DNA of 64,000 bases from Sweltsa coloradensis (GCA_024449915.1 JAMZAV010006208.1:26501-90500); one strand, 5' to 3'. Numbered from the stretch's first letter, positions 9,841 to 21,243 are shown. Notes: a model not told the origin generated them from the letters alone. A program made the numbers and translations.

Positions 9841-10092
9841 GTCCACGTCTAGGCCCGAGGTAGAATTTGGCTCAGAGCAAAGCTTTGCTATCATCAAAGG
9901 CAATGCAGAAGAAAAAGTTTATCTCACAAACATATCATCTAGCAAGTTAAAGAGTTTATTACTCTCCAAAACAAGAGTCGAGCTCAGGCCGGCTACATGC
10001 AAAATTACCCGCCACCCCCACGTTCCCCGCACCCTCCTCATGACTTGAGGGTTGACGCGTCCTTAATCCAAATAAACCAAACAAAAAAATAC
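9841..10092 (+). repeat. hcSINE, diverged with internal deletion
   Basis: The head is readable and its second hairpin is replaced by the perfect palindrome AGCAAAGCTTTGCT. The GAC tract is deleted; the 3' module TTGACGCGTCC and the tail are intact. Confidence 0.75.
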
Positions 10093-12216
10093 ATGGGAGG
10101 GATTTGGGGTATAAGGTATGACTTTTAATATGAAATCGTTGTCATCTTCAACAATGACCTTTAGATAATTCATTGCTAAAAACATTATCCTAGAAAGTAG
10201 TAAAATAACCTCAAGGCTCGGTCTTGTCGGTATCACTGTTTGCTATTGGATAAACAGTGTGGTGGATTGTATCCCAAAGAGCCTAATGTCGTGCCTATTG
10301 TAGATGACCTGGGAATCTTCTACAGATCGGTAAATTTATCAACAGCTCAAAGACACGGCAAATTGGATTGAACAATATAAGTGAATGGGCCCCGAAAGCG
10401 GGGGAAAACGATTCTCCCGAAAAAAACTCAGTGCATTCACTTTTGCGTCTTAAAGGGAATCCAAAATGACCCACAACTATCTTTTAAACAATGTAGAACT
10501 TCTATTCAAAACAAATGTCCGTCTTCTCGGCATGGTGTTTGACAAAAAGCTAAATTGGAAAGACCCCCGTTGTTGAGTTACGCAAAAAATGCATTTTGAA
10601 AATAACCTATTGAAAGTTCTCAGTAATACATCGTGGGGGGGCGATAGGACTTGCATTTTGAGAATTTACGGATCTCTAGTTTGCCCCAAAGATGGACTAT
10701 GGATGTTTCGTATACTCTTCAGAAGTAACACAACCCTTAAACTTCTAGACACTGTCCACCATTGTGGTCTTCGTATTGCTCTTGGTGCATTTGAACAAGC
10801 CCGGTAGCAGCTTGTATGCCGAGTCAGGTGTGTCCTCCTTAGCAGAACGGAGAAACCTCTGAGGGGGTACGTATGTAATGAAAATTAAAGCTATGCCTAA
10901 CCATCCCAGCAAATCGGAATGTTTTAACACGAATATGTCAGACACTTTGATAACAAAACCCAAGGCATCTCTTCCAACAGGATTAAGATGTAAACTTTTG
11001 TTTAATCTTTTTAGAATTTCATCTGCCAAAAGTTTTAATTTGTATTTAGCAATAACCCGCCCTGGTTTTACACCAGAGCCGATTATTATATTTGACCTTT
11101 GTCGTTTTGATAAAAACTCTACTTGCGATAGTGTATTCAAAATTAACTTTAGAAAGATTTGCCATGAACATCAAAGGTTTACTTTGGTATTCACAGATGG
11201 CTCCAAAATTGACAACAAGGTTGGAAGTGCCTTTTATTGCTCCCCCTTAACTGAACGTTTCAGGCTAAGCGACGTGTGTTCAGTTTTCACTGCAGAGTTA
11301 TTCGCCATCCGTGAAGCTCTTAAATACATTCTACGCTGTCGTGGTGGTGAATACCTTTGGGTTCAGATAGCTTAAGTTAACTTCAAGCTATAAAACTCAT
11401 GTTTTCTAGTCATCATTTGGTACAAGAATCAATTCTATTTAGAAAAACTAACCTCAAAAGGATATATAATAGAGTTTTTGCTGGATACTGGACACGTGGG
11501 CATAGAGGGAAATGAACACCGCTGATCGGGTGCTAAGGGAAGCTTCCCAGCGTCGGGGACGTTGATTTCAATCTAGTTCCCGTTCCAGATGTCAAGAGTG
11601 GATACAAGCAAAGATTGTTGGATTTGCGACAAGCATCGTGGGATGTGTTGCAAAATAACAAATTTCCCATAGTGTGATGCCCACATTGACTAGCAAAATT
11701 CGTCCACCTACGTCTCGACTCTCACGTAGAGAAGAGGTGGTATTGTCTAGAATTCGATAGGCCATACACGCCTAACACACGGATATCTCTTAACCAGAGA
11801 AAAGGTTATTCCCATATGTGACACATGTGATTTTACCTTTAACCGTGCATCATATGCTAGCAGAATGTGCAAATATGATGCATTGCGCACGCAATTTGAT
11901 CTCCCCCAAATCATATGAGAACTTCTTTCATATATAACGGCGACAAACTTTCTAAATTTCTCATCATTGTAATCTATTTAACAAAATTTAATTCACATCT
12001 TACACATTTGTTTCTTTCTTTATTTCTTTTACTACATAACTTTATTTTGCTATTACTTTCTTCATCATCAATTTATTTTGTTATTTATACACTTAGAAAA
12101 CAATCTAATCATCAAACATACCTGCATTCACTTCTCATTTCCTTCATTCAAGGCGGCCCCAATATGACCAAACGGTTGAAGCGCCTAGTTTCTCACGTTA
12201 TATATAACCTCCCCAA
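10093..12216 (+). mobile_element. 5'-truncated I-group-like LINE (RT + RNase H + 3' tail), decayed
   Basis: Begins inside the reverse transcriptase. A QGSVLSVSLFAIG-type block is encoded near 10213-10251, then INSVVDCIPK, then a VDDLGIFYRS catalytic block near 10299-10330 (the usual tyrosine is in the neighbouring frame). Downstream come TKCIHF- and KKLNW-like blocks, a thumb-like LKVLSNTSWGGDRT block (10612 on), RNase H, and an AT-rich 3' UTR. The UTR ends in ATGACCAAACGGTTGAAGCG and CTAGTTTCTCACG near 12200. The order RT, RNase H, 3' UTR is that of the I group of non-LTR elements; the exact clade is uncertain. Several frame breaks make it non-functional. It anchors all shorter tails in the window. 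Confidence 0.85.
10878..11375 (+). pseudogene. LINE RNase H domain (broken open frame)
   Basis: 165-codon open frame: a linker, then RNase H from about residue 94. Visible are VFTDGSKIDNKVGSAFYC (first catalytic Asp) and FTAELFAIREALKYI (catalytic Glu). The frame breaks at 11374, but the next blocks remain readable in other frames: DSLSSLQAI-type near 11363-11390 and a PGHVGIEGNE-like block near 11490-11515. All four acidic positions of a type-I RNase H can thus be located. It is part of a dead element, not a host gene. Confidence 0.8.
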
Positions 12217-12676
12217 TTGATGCTACCTTATTTGGTAGTTTCCTACCCAAAGAAGCTTTGGAACATTATCAACCATGAGGCAACACCCAGCATACGAAAA
12301 ACGAGCAATTCCGCTCCGCCATTTCGCAGCAATAAATGCCCCACTTTCTCAATAATCCTTTACAACTGCAGTTAGCGACTTGGATTTCGGCGCTAATGTA
12401 GTCTAGGAACGGGACCCCTAATGGATCCAAAACCACTCTACAAAGCAAACTTTCACATGAAAGTAAACCAAAGCTAATGGCTCCTTGTGGCTGTAGCCGG
12501 ATTGATACCACTAGCCGTGGAGCCGATGACGACACGCCGTAGTTTGGCCGCAGTATACAATGTTCAAGTGTGTTCGATTTGAAGTACGTAGAAGATTCAC
12601 CGCAGTTTCGACAAAGACTTGTAACGCTGTTTCAAGGAGCATTCATCCCGCCTAGGCCTATACGTGCTAGAAAGTT
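12217..12676. other. No gene recognised
   Basis: Non-repeat interval with an 88-codon minus frame (12269-12535) that has no recognisable domain. Confidence 0.35.
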
Positions 12677-12802
12677 TATCTATCCCTCTTCCCCCCTGCT
12701 ACCCGTGGCTGGTTCTGACCAGCATGGGGTTTTTCTCCCCCCCAAGGTGGCGCATCATGACCTAACGGTTGACGCGCCCCCTTTAAAGCAAAATTAACCC
12801 AA
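12677..12802 (+). repeat. hcSINE 3' fragment
   Basis: Intact GCTGGTTCTGACCAGC hairpin; 3' module with GGCGCATCATGACC, midway between SINE and LINE forms. Confidence 0.8.
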
Positions 12803-12892
12803 AAAATATGTTGTGGTTTTATCAGTGGGGGACAAGGCACTCATTGAGGTTTGGACCTAGTGTCGAATTTTTGTCATGAACGTCAGTCAATA

Positions 12893-13166
12893 TAATACTT
12901 CTAATGGCGACAAACTTTGTAAATTTTATTTGAAGAAATCTGTTTGACACAAATCAAACAGATTTTATTATTCATTCAAATAATTTTTTTTTATTCAATA
13001 TCATCTCAATCATTTACTTTTCCTTTTTTGAACTTAAAGGGAAAAAAATAATCATAATTCACACCATGAACTCATATCATCAACTACAAAAATAACAGGT
13101 GGCGCAACATGACCTTATAGCTGTTCTTGGGCGCACCGTAGTTCTCACGTCGTCGTCGTCGTCGGG
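12893..13166 (+). repeat. LINE 3' tail with internal palindrome
   Basis: From ATGGCGACAAACTTTG to GGCGCAACATGACC and (GTC)n. It contains a perfect 12-bp inverted repeat, AAATCTGTTTGA at 12936-12947 with its complement at 12954-12965, not seen in other tails. Confidence 0.75.
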
Positions 13167-13639
13167 TTTGTTGTTGTTGGTTAAGAGTGAACTGCAACCC
13201 TGGAAATTAAGTTGTGGCGCAAACCTTCAAAGTCGTTACTTAATAAGCCGAGCGGGGTGTTACAAATAGCTGCGTGCTAGGCGATGCATCAATCTCCACC
13301 CACAAAAATTAGTCAACTCAACTGAACTGTCACTCACTCGATACTGTCCGCGCGTTATTTATACCGGATCGCCTCAGTTATCAGGATGGAAATTTTCCCC
13401 TTTCAACTCAATTACTCGCTGAAACTTTCTGACCCAAACATTTTATAATCAGATTATTGATCAACGACTTTACAATGAACGTATGTTTAATTATCAGCAA
13501 ATGGCATCGGCAGTCTGGCTCATCAACATTGTGGAACGCAGAATGCAAATAAATGCATTTCTTTCTACCCTTTCACATAGAGCTTATTGAATCTTGTTTA
13601 AGTTAAACATTGTACAAAATATTTTCTTTAACCAAAATT
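13167..13639. other. No feature recognised
   Basis: Non-repeat spacer without a convincing frame. Confidence 0.4.
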
Positions 13640-13776
13640 GATTGTATATATTTTTTAGACATATATGTAGTTATCATCAGACACACCATCAACTTATCTC
13701 ATCAACTTCAATATCACAGGCGGCGCCATATGACCTAAAACCCGGTGAAGCGCCCTAGGTTCACCCGTCGTCGTTG
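13640..13776 (+). repeat. LINE 3' tail, short
   Basis: TTATCATCAGACACACC, CACAGGCGGCGCC, ATGACCTAAAACCCGGTGAAG and CCGTCGTCG. Confidence 0.75.
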
Positions 13777-13825
13777 AGATGTAGTTCATTAATGAATTTA
13801 TTTTAAATTTTTCTTGCTTCTTTCC

Positions 13826-14199
13826 TCACCGTCTGGTCCGCCGGTGTAGAATAGTAGAGCATGGCTCTGCTATCGTAAAAGGCGATTTAAGAGGAAAAAG
13901 TCCACCTCGCAAACATCAGCTAGTAAGAGCGGAGTATCTTATCCCCAAAATAGAGGCGAGCTCTGGCAATCGTCGTCGGGGACCTTGCCCCCTTCCCTCT
14001 GATGACCCCCGACGACGATGACAATGACGCAACTAACGATGACAAAGACAATGACGACAACGACGTGAGAAACCCCCTTCCTCCCCCCACCCGTGGCTGG
14101 TTTGACCAGCATAGGCCCTCTCCCCCCCCCCCCTTAGGCTAGAGTGGTGCATTATGACCTAACGGTTGACGCGTCCTTAATCCAAATAAACCAAAAACC
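13826..14199 (+). repeat. hcSINE, full length
   Basis: Head slightly diverged (first hairpin lost); all other modules and the tail AATCCAAATAAACC are intact. Confidence 0.9.
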
Positions 14200-14403
14200 C
14201 TTGACGACCCCCCGGCGACGATGACAATGACACAACGAACGATGACAAAGACGATGACGACCGCGACGTGAGAAACCCCCCTTCCTCCCCTTACCCGTGG
14301 CTGGTTCTGACCAGCATGGGCTTCTCCTCCCCACCTCCCTTAGGCTAGAGTGGCGCATTATAACCTAACGGTTGACGCGTCCTTAATCCAAATAAAAAAA
14401 AAA
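14199..14403 (+). repeat. hcSINE, 5' truncated
   Basis: Starts at CCTTGACGACCCCCC at the end of the preceding tail and runs to AATCCAAATAAAAAAA. Followed by AT-rich spacer to 14635. Confidence 0.85.
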
Positions 14404-14635
14404 TCCTTACATAACATATGTTATTATGATACAAGCACGTCAATTAATAAAAATTAAGAAAATAATAAAAATTAAAAAATCAGCGAACGTAGACCAGATA
14501 TTACATATTTCTATAAAAACACACAAACAATTAGTAAGGCTGACATAAAAATACATCAACTTAGTAAAAACAGTTTTTAATTAAAAATGTCTTGAGTTCC
14601 CTTTCAAAATTTTCCACATCTCTTATATCTTTTTC

Positions 14636-15022
14636 CCCCGTCTATAGGCCCGGGGTAAGATTTTCCCAGAGCATAACTCTGCTAATTGTACAAGACGATT
14701 CAAGAGAAAAAGTCAACCTCGCAAACATCAGCTAGTATGAAGAGTAGTATTTTACTCCCCGAAAATAGAGGCGAGCTCTTGCAATCGTCGACGGAGACTT
14801 AGCCCCCTGCCCTTGACGACACCTCAACGACGATGACGACAATGACACCACGAACGAAGACGAAGACAATGACGACCGCGACGTGATAACCCCCTTTCCT
14901 CCCCTTTACCGTGGCTGTTTCTGACCAGCATGTGCCCCTTTTACCCCCAACCCGCAACCCCCCTAGGTTAGAGTGGTGCATTATGACCTAACGGTTGACG
15001 CGTCCTTAATCCAAATAAACCA
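14636..15022 (+). repeat. hcSINE, full length
   Basis: All modules present; second hairpin varies as CAGAG/CTCTG. The GAC tract carries an extra GACGAC. Confidence 0.85.
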
Positions 15023-15299
15023 ACTAATTGAAGTTAGGAGAACGTTACATTCGTATGTCACAGAAAGCCGAAGGCCTCCGGAGACAGTGAGACACTCGAT
15101 TCATTTCCGAAGTCGGTTGGCTGATATTTTTTAGCTTGGAACTTTGCCATCATTTATTATACGACTTATAATCAACCGTTTTTATAAAGGTTTTTTAATT
15201 TTAAAAAAGTATCAGTACTCTTGGGTGAGGGAATGTAGGTGATTCTGGTTTTATTTAAGATGAGGGGGAGGGAGTTATGATATTTGTCAGATATAAAAG

Positions 15300-15612
15300 C
15301 ACTAAGACTATGATGACCACAACGTGAGAAAGACCTTCCAATCCCTGAAACTAGAGGCAAGAACTGGCAGTCATATTCGGGAACACCTCCCTTTTCCTTG
15401 AACAAACTCCTCGTTGACGACGACGACGACGACGACAACGACGACGACGACACCACGAATGGCGACGAAGAAGATGACCGCGACGTTAGAATTCCCCGTT
15501 TCCTCGCCCACCCGTGCCTGGCTCTGACAGCATGGGATTTTACTCCCCACATCCCCTAGGCTAGAGTGGCGTATGGCCTACGGTTGTCGAGCCCTTAATC
15601 CACATAAACAAA
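15300..15612 (+). repeat. hcSINE, rearranged
   Basis: A short GAC-tract end (ATGACCACAACGTGAGAAA) is followed by the upstream ACTAGAGGC block, so the order is partly permuted. The tract is expanded to (GAC)n at 15417-15450. The 3' module is diverged. Confidence 0.7.
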
Positions 15613-15617
15613 ACTAA

Positions 15618-15972
15618 ACTATGGGTATGTAGTGCAAAATAATAAATTGCATAGAGTGATGCCCACACCGACTATACTTAAATTCGTCCTCCTACGTCTC
15701 GACTCTCACGTAGAGAAGATCTGGTACTGTCCCGAATTCGAATAGGCCACACATTTCCTTTATTTCTTAATTCCCATACAAATAAATTCATTTTCTTTTT
15801 CAATTAATATCATCAATGTTATGTTTTCTTTATTATTATTTTCTTTTATAATCTTAGAAAACAATCTAATCATCAAACTCAACAAAAAAATCATTTTCCC
15901 CAACTTTTATTATCTCAGGCGGCAAATATGACCAAACCGTCGAAGCGCCCTATAGTTCCTCATGTCGTCTTC
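15618..15972 (+). repeat. LINE 3' part with internal deletion
   Basis: Starts in the region after RNase H (ATAGAGTGATGCCCACACC, CGACTCTCACGTAGAGAAG), jumps over the ATGATAACGGCGAC block, and ends with a diverged hairpin and CTCATGTCGTC. Confidence 0.75.
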
Positions 15973-16037
15973 AGTATGATTCAGTGTTCCACAGAGCACG
16001 ATTTTATTTGGAAATGGCGTAGTCGTTTTTAAAAAGC

Positions 16038-16256
16038 ATAAACAAACATCAGCTATTATAAATGGGAGTATATTACTCCCTGAAAGTAGAGGCGAGCTCT
16101 GGCAGTTGTCGTCGGGAAAATATCCCCCTTCCCATGACGATCTATCCAACGACGACGACAAGGACAACACAAACGATGACAAAGACGATAACGACCGCGA
16201 CGTTAAAACCCCTTTCCTAACTTCTACCCGTGGATGTTCTGAACCCAGCATGCTGC
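16038..16256 (+). repeat. hcSINE, both ends truncated
   Basis: Carries the clearest fourth hairpin, GGGAGTA/TACTCCC with loop TAT, near 16063-16079. Ends just after CCCAGCATG. Confidence 0.8.
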
Positions 16257-16669
16257 AAATTAAATTTTAAATTTTTTGTAGGATGCCCGCTGTGGGTATA
16301 TACAAACCAAATTTAACCGGTGTTACCCACTTCAGGTGACTAACTATAGGTATATTGTGGAAAGGACAATTGGAAGGATGTCCGAGGGCTATTAAGAGGA
16401 CTCAATCCCTTGCATTCGCATTTTTATTTGTATTTGTATTTATTTTACTTCCGATGACAAGTACAAAGAACATATATGGAGATCGTCAAACATTTAAAAA
16501 ACAGTAAAAGAAACCAAACAAAACGGCGAAAGCACATAGTAATAGTACTTACAGATACAGATAATAATTACAATAATAATAACAACATGCACAACACAAC
16601 AATAACAATGCAACAATGCAAACAAATTAACGATACTGAGCAAAACCTCGGAAAAAACCTTCAGTCAGG
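16257..16669. other. No gene recognised; AT-rich with simple repeats
   Basis: Includes short (AAT)/(AAC)-type runs near 16558-16620. A 92-codon frame running into the tRNA-like sequence is judged chance. Confidence 0.4.
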
Positions 16670-16742
16670 ATTGCCGGTCTCGACGGGATTCGAACCCGGG
16701 ACTTTCAGAATCAGAGTCGAGCGCTTAGCGCTCCAGCCAACG
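16670..16742 (-). repeat. tRNA-derived repeat (SINE head-like)
   Basis: On the minus strand TTGGCTGGAGCGC resembles an A box. GGGTTCGAATCCC is a near-ideal B box and T arm. No well-paired anticodon arm of a functional tRNA was found, so a tRNA-derived repeat is more likely than a gene. Confidence 0.55.
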
Positions 16743-16779
16743 TTGACGGTGTAGTGCCCTAGTTTCACACGCCGTCAAT
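16743..16779 (+). repeat. LINE 3' end remnant
   Basis: GTAGTGCCCTAGTTTCACAC and GCCGTC resemble the LINE terminus, directly abutting the tRNA-like block. Confidence 0.5.
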
Positions 16780-17588
16780 GTAATGTGGGTAGGTTTTCGG
16801 GTCATTTCACCGCATCGAATAACTTTCTTGTATTGTTTTGACGTGAGTTTGATTGATTTGATCAAATGACGTGACCTGTTAATTGTTATTACAATACTCC
16901 AGACCGCGAAAGCCTGAAACTAAAAATTAAATCACTATAATTTTAAAAAATGCGGTTGAGTTTATGTTTATCCATACTTACGCTGTTGTTGTCTGAAAAC
17001 TTTCCAATAACATTAAAACGAGAATTCTAGTTGGAATTCGTACACTCTCTGAAATGAAATGTTACTGAAAGCCTTGTGAGATTGCCTGTTAAACCCTCCG
17101 CCTTCAATTAAATGATAACAAACCCCTCCCCTCTAACCCCCTGCCCCCTCCCGCCTGTCTGTCGAGTGGCTCGGCAGAAGAGAAACAAAACTGATCGGAT
17201 CACATTTCGTTTCTTAATTATTATGGTGATGAGCATAGATTGAAACAAAGGGCCGAGGGAATGGTCGTACACGCGATTCCATGACGTCTTCCGGAAGTCA
17301 ACCGAGATGAACTAGCAGGTGCGTGGAAGGCTCAGTCATTTCCGGTTAGTTCTAGCCACGCTCGGCTTCGAGGTATTACCTAACACGAGACCTCTGAATC
17401 CTGATCACGCTCAGACGGAAGCGCAGACTTATCGGCTACGCTCATGTTATAATTGGACTGTTAAGAGTTTAAATTTAGTCTAACAACCTTAATCATTTTA
17501 AAGTATATTTAACAATGATATTTAATAAATTGAACTCACAAAATAATAAGAATTTGGATCGTAGGGTACTTCTTAGGGATCAAGCAAG
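16780..17588. other. Non-repeat interval; ETS-like palindrome
   Basis: No frame of note. CTTCCGGAAG at about 17288-17297 is a palindromic ETS-type site in a locally CpG-richer stretch (17150-17450); promoter function is only a possibility. Confidence 0.3.
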
Positions 17589-17738
17589 GAAAGAAGCAAA
17601 GTCCATCTCGCAAACATCAGCTTAGTAATAATCCCCTGTCTGGACCCATGGTAAAATTGAACTCCCCATACCCCCTATGCTAAAGTAGTGCATTATGACC
17701 AAACGGTTTGACGCACCTTTATTCAAAATAAACCTTCA
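17589..17738 (+). repeat. hcSINE, collapsed copy
   Basis: Head piece (TCCATCTCGCAAACATCAGC), a second head piece (CCTGTCTGGACCCATGG) and the 3' module are fused, with the whole GAC tract missing. Confidence 0.6.
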
Positions 17739-17817
17739 AAAACGTTAGTTAGAATCATCTGTCAGTGCCCGGGTATTAAACTCCCCAATCCTATATAGAC
17801 TATTTAGAAATGGTACA

Positions 17818-17926
17818 TTGACCAAAGCTAGTGAGAAGGGTAATTAAATCCACAAAACTAGAAACGAGCCCTGAAAATGTCGGCGGGGACAACTCATCCT
17901 TCCTTAGACAACCCCCCCGTTGGGCC
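17818..17926 (+). repeat. hcSINE middle fragment
   Basis: ACTAGAAACGAGCCCTG to ACAACCCCCCC; the next copy's head starts in this C run. Confidence 0.6.
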
Positions 17927-18295
17927 CGGGGTAGAATTTGGCCCAGAGCATGGCTCTGCTAATCGTAAAAGGCGATTCAAGAGAAAAAAGTCCACCTCGC
18001 AAACTTTCAGCTAGAAAAGAGCGGAGTATCTGACTCCCCGAAACTAGAGGCGAGCTCTGGCAATCGTCGTCGGGGCCCTTGCCCCCTTCCCTTGACGACC
18101 CTCCGGCGACGATGGACAATGACACAACGAACGATGACAAAGACGAGGGACGACCGCGACGTGAGAAACCCCCCTTCCACACCTTACCCGTGGCTGGTTC
18201 TGACCAGCATGGGGCCCCCTCCTCCCCCCCCCCCCTTAGGCTAGAGTGGTGCATTATTTAACGGTTAAGCGTCCTTAATCCAAATAAACCAAAAT
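17927..18295 (+). repeat. hcSINE, full length
   Basis: All modules present; a small deletion in the 3' module removes ATGACC. The tail is intact. Confidence 0.9.
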
Positions 18296-18296
18296 C

Positions 18297-18437
18297 CGAC
18301 GACGACGACAACGACAATGCCAACACTAACGATGACAAAGACGATGACCATGACGTGAGAACCCCCCTTTCCTCCCTTTACCCGTGGCTGGTTCTGACCA
18401 GCATGGGACTTTCCTCCTATATCACCTAAGTTATAGG
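18297..18437 (+). repeat. hcSINE, 5' truncated
   Basis: Starts in the GAC tract directly in the previous tail and ends before the 3' module. Confidence 0.75.
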
Positions 18438-18697
18438 TAGGGGTGTGCAAAAATGGTGTAATCAATTGGCTTATTTCGTTTCATGAAAAGCAAATAGCGG
18501 TGTTATCCAGTTTTATCCCTAAAAAACCACAGAATCACAAAACTAATGAAAAACATCACCCACAAATTACTGAAGAAGGCTACTGAAGGAAAGTTAATTT
18601 AGTGAACATTAAATAGACTTTCGCGTGGAATTTGGAATTGGTTTGGAAAATTGGTGATTTTCGTGGTATTCTGAGTTAATATTAAAGATTTCTAGGC

Positions 18698-18942
18698 AAA
18701 ATTGTCGTCGGGGACTCCTCCCCCTTCCCTTGACGACCTCTTCGACGACGATGACAATGACACAACTAACGATGACAGTGACAAAGACGATGACGACCGC
18801 GACGTGAGAACCCCCCATTCCTCCCCTTACCCGTGGCTGGTTCTGACCAGCATGGGCTTCTTCCCCCATATCCCCTAGGCTAGAGTGGTGCATTATGATC
18901 TAACGGTTGACGCGTCCTTAATCCAAGGAAACAAAACCAATG
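18698..18942 (+). repeat. hcSINE, 5' truncated
   Basis: From TTGTCGTCGGGGACTCC to the 3' module and AATCCAAGGAAAC. Upstream 18438-18697 shows no feature. Confidence 0.85.
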
Positions 18943-19290
18943 CTTATAAAAAAGGCGGTGAAATTGCGAAATCAAAATTATCAAGAAACGTATTCAACTA
19001 AACCATCGAGATTTTAAACTAAATTTACAAAAATGGCAATTTAGTTTTATCGTGACGTAAGAAATTTACACATAGGCTATAGAGTATAGAGTGGCCCGAT
19101 GCTATGTAAAAAAAAATTGGTTTTTGTCCTTATACAGTATGTACAATAAAGGTATTTTATTTCACAATACTCTTTTCAGATGAGTACATCTATTGTTAAA
19201 GATATAAATACCAAAAAACGTAAAAATGCCTTGAGTGTTATAACAAAAATCCGAACACAATGTTGTGATCCGGTGTGTAAATCGTAACAA
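18943..19290. other. No feature recognised
   Basis: AT-rich spacer up to the left edge of the 10-kb duplication. Confidence 0.4.
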
Positions 19291-19394
19291 GAGCTGTGTC
19301 CGATTGAATGTATCTCACTTCCAATTAGAATAAAGAACGCCTCGTTTGTAATTGCACGTGGCATTGCCGGTATATAATAAATATATAATATTAT

Positions 19395-19512
19395 ATATTA
19401 AAAAATATCGTCAAACATGTCATAAACACATTTTATTAACTTTCAACATCACAAGCGGCGCAATATTACCTAACCGGTTGCAGCGCCCTAATTTCTCACG
19501 TCGTCGTTTACA
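19395..19512 (+). repeat. LINE 3' tail (copy A)
   Basis: AAGCGGCGCAATATTACC, CCGGTTGCAGCGCCC and TTTCTCACGTCGTCG; counterpart at 29395-29512. Confidence 0.75.
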
Positions 19513-19857
19513 ACGTGTACGTCACTCTCTGTTTTGTGCTCAAGCTTACATTTGCATTGAAGTCAGATCAAACACAAACGTCCCAGAAAGATTCCCCAAA
19601 GATTTGCAACTCTTATGCAGTCAACTGTACCTGAGATGCAAACGTTTAGAGTTCATGTAACGATCATAAGTCACAGTTACAAAGGCCATCAAAAGTAGCA
19701 GTCTTTAGCAATAAAGTCGAAGTATCTTTATAGCTAATAAAATAAAAACTTCACCTTATAAAGATGAATTGCACTGAATAAAAAAGAAGAACTCGCGCAT
19801 TCCCATGAGAGTGAAATAAAACGTTTGTTTTTATAAAGAACAACAGTGAACTTGACA
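19513..19857. other. No feature recognised
   Basis: Non-repeat sequence apart from its copy in the second 10-kb unit. Confidence 0.4.
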
Positions 19858-20046
19858 ACGCCACCGGCTGTGCTTGGCGTAGAATTCGGCCCATACATCG
19901 CTCGACTTCTAATAGTAAAAGGCGAAGAAAGAGACAAACAAAGAAAGCAAACATCAGTCGGTATATATTGCATCCTATAACCAGAGGCGAGCTTTAGCGG
20001 TCATTGTCTGAGACCCCATACCCTCCCTGGACGACCTCTCCCCGTG
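19858..20046 (+). repeat. hcSINE 5' part (copy A)
   Basis: Diverged head (GCTTGGCGTAGAATTCGGCCC) to ACGACCTCTCCCCG. The 3' two thirds are missing. Counterpart 29875-30068. Confidence 0.65.
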
Positions 20047-20049
20047 TCT

Positions 20050-20275
20050 GTTTCTCATCCAAGTTATCTATTTAACAAACTTTAATTAACTTCATACACA
20101 TAACTTTTATTTTGCTATTACTTTCTTCATCTTCAATTTATTTTGTTATTTATACACTTAGAAAACAATCTAATCATCAAACATACCTGCATTAACTCTT
20201 CTAATTTACATTCATTCACAGGAGGCGCAATATGACCTAACCGGTTGAAGCGCCCTAGTTTCTCACGTCGTCGTC
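20050..20275 (+). repeat. LINE 3' tail (copy A)
   Basis: Long UTR (TTGCTATTACTTTCTTCATC, TTATTTATACACTTAG) and a canonical end GGCGCAATATGACCTAACC, CTAGTTTCTCACGTCGTCG. The next hcSINE follows directly. Counterpart 30070-30335. Confidence 0.85.
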
Positions 20276-20640
20276 GTGTATCTGGCCGGCATGGGATTTT
20301 CCTCCCTCCTCTGCTAATAGTAAAAGACGATTCAAGAGAAAAAGTCCTCGTCACAAACATCAGCTAGTAAGAATGTTTTTTTTTACTCCTCGAAACTAGA
20401 TGCGAGCTCTGGCAGTCGTCGTAGAGAAACCCTTCCCCTTTCCTTGACGACCTATCCGACGACGACACTGACGGCGACCAACTGGCAACACAAACGATGA
20501 CAAAGACGATGCCCGAGCCGACGCCTTTCCTCTCCAAAAAACCCCGTGTTTTGTTCGACAGCTCCCCCCCCCCATTCTTATAGGGGCCCAAAGTGGCGCT
20601 TTATGCCCCAATGTTTCCCGCGCCCGGCAAAAAAAATCTT
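20276..20640 (+). repeat. hcSINE (copy A)
   Basis: CTGCTAATAGTAAAAGACG to a degraded 3' module (GGCGCTTTATGCCCC). Counterpart 30336-30715. Confidence 0.7.
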
Positions 20641-20694
20641 AATTTTTACCTTTGATCTTTGTAACTTTTTATTTTTTTTTCCTTTCGTTTTTGT

Positions 20695-21028
20695 TTTGTT
20701 TATTTGGTTAAGACGCGTAAAACCGTTAGGTCATAATGCACCCCCTTAGCAGGGGGGGGGGAAAAGGGGCCCCAGCTGGTCAGCCCCACGGGTAAGTGGA
20801 GGAAGGGGGTTTCCCCACGTCGGGTCGTCATCGTTTTTGTCACGTTGTTGGCTTTGTCATCGTCGCCGGGGGTCGTAAAGGGGAAAGGGGGGCAAGGTCC
20901 CGACGACGATTGCCAGGCTCGCCTTATTTGGGAGTAAGATCTCCGTTTTACTAGCGATTTTTTGCGGGGGGACTTTTTATTAAATCCCCTTTTACATAGC
21001 AAGCCATGCCGGGCCTTTTACCCGACTT
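20695..21028 (-). repeat. hcSINE, minus strand (copy A)
   Basis: Reverse complement of the unit: CGTTAGGTCATAATGCACC near its left end, head (GCAAGCCATGCCGGGCC) at the right. With its counterpart at 30785-31195 it is the only reverse-orientation hcSINE seen. Confidence 0.8.
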
Positions 21029-21150
21029 AAAAAAAAAAAAAAAAAATAAAAAAATAATAATAAAAATTAAATAAAATAATAAAATAAAATAATAAAAATA
21101 AAATAATAATAATAAATAAATAAAATAAAAATAATAAAATAAAATATTTT
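21029..21150. repeat. A/T-rich simple repeat
   Basis: Irregular (AAT)n/(AAAAT)n tract after the minus-strand hcSINE; counterpart 31196-31332. Confidence 0.85.
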
Positions 21151-21179
21151 TAATGTAACAAACAACTTTTTAAATTAAA

Positions 21180-21243
21180 TTTTTTTAAATGTGAAATCGA
21201 CGCAAAATGAAAACCCATTGAACACCCTATTTCCCACTCGTCT
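21180..21243 (+). repeat. LINE 3' end, degraded (copy A)
   Basis: ATCGACGCAAAATGAAAACC, GAACACCC and TTTCCCACTCGTC; clearer in copy B (31372-31432). Confidence 0.5.

Noticed and set aside
10745..11140. 131-codon minus frame at the LINE
   Set aside because: It is the antisense shadow of the RT-to-RNase H region, which has clear motifs on the + strand.
15417..15450. (GAC)n repeat as an Asp/Arg/Val-rich coding repeat
   Set aside because: It lies within the GAC tract of an hcSINE copy and has no supported frame.
17904..18254. Recurring minus-strand frames (MHHSSL..., CWSEPATGKGRKGG...) in many places as a conserved small protein
   Set aside because: They occur only because hcSINE copies share sequence. 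The frame shifts between copies, and stop positions vary; there is no sign of selection on the protein.
1..19290. Regularly recurring hcSINE pieces as a CRISPR array
   Set aside because: Units are about 380 bp with variable truncation and spacing, not 20-50-bp repeats with uniform spacers; the sequence is eukaryotic.
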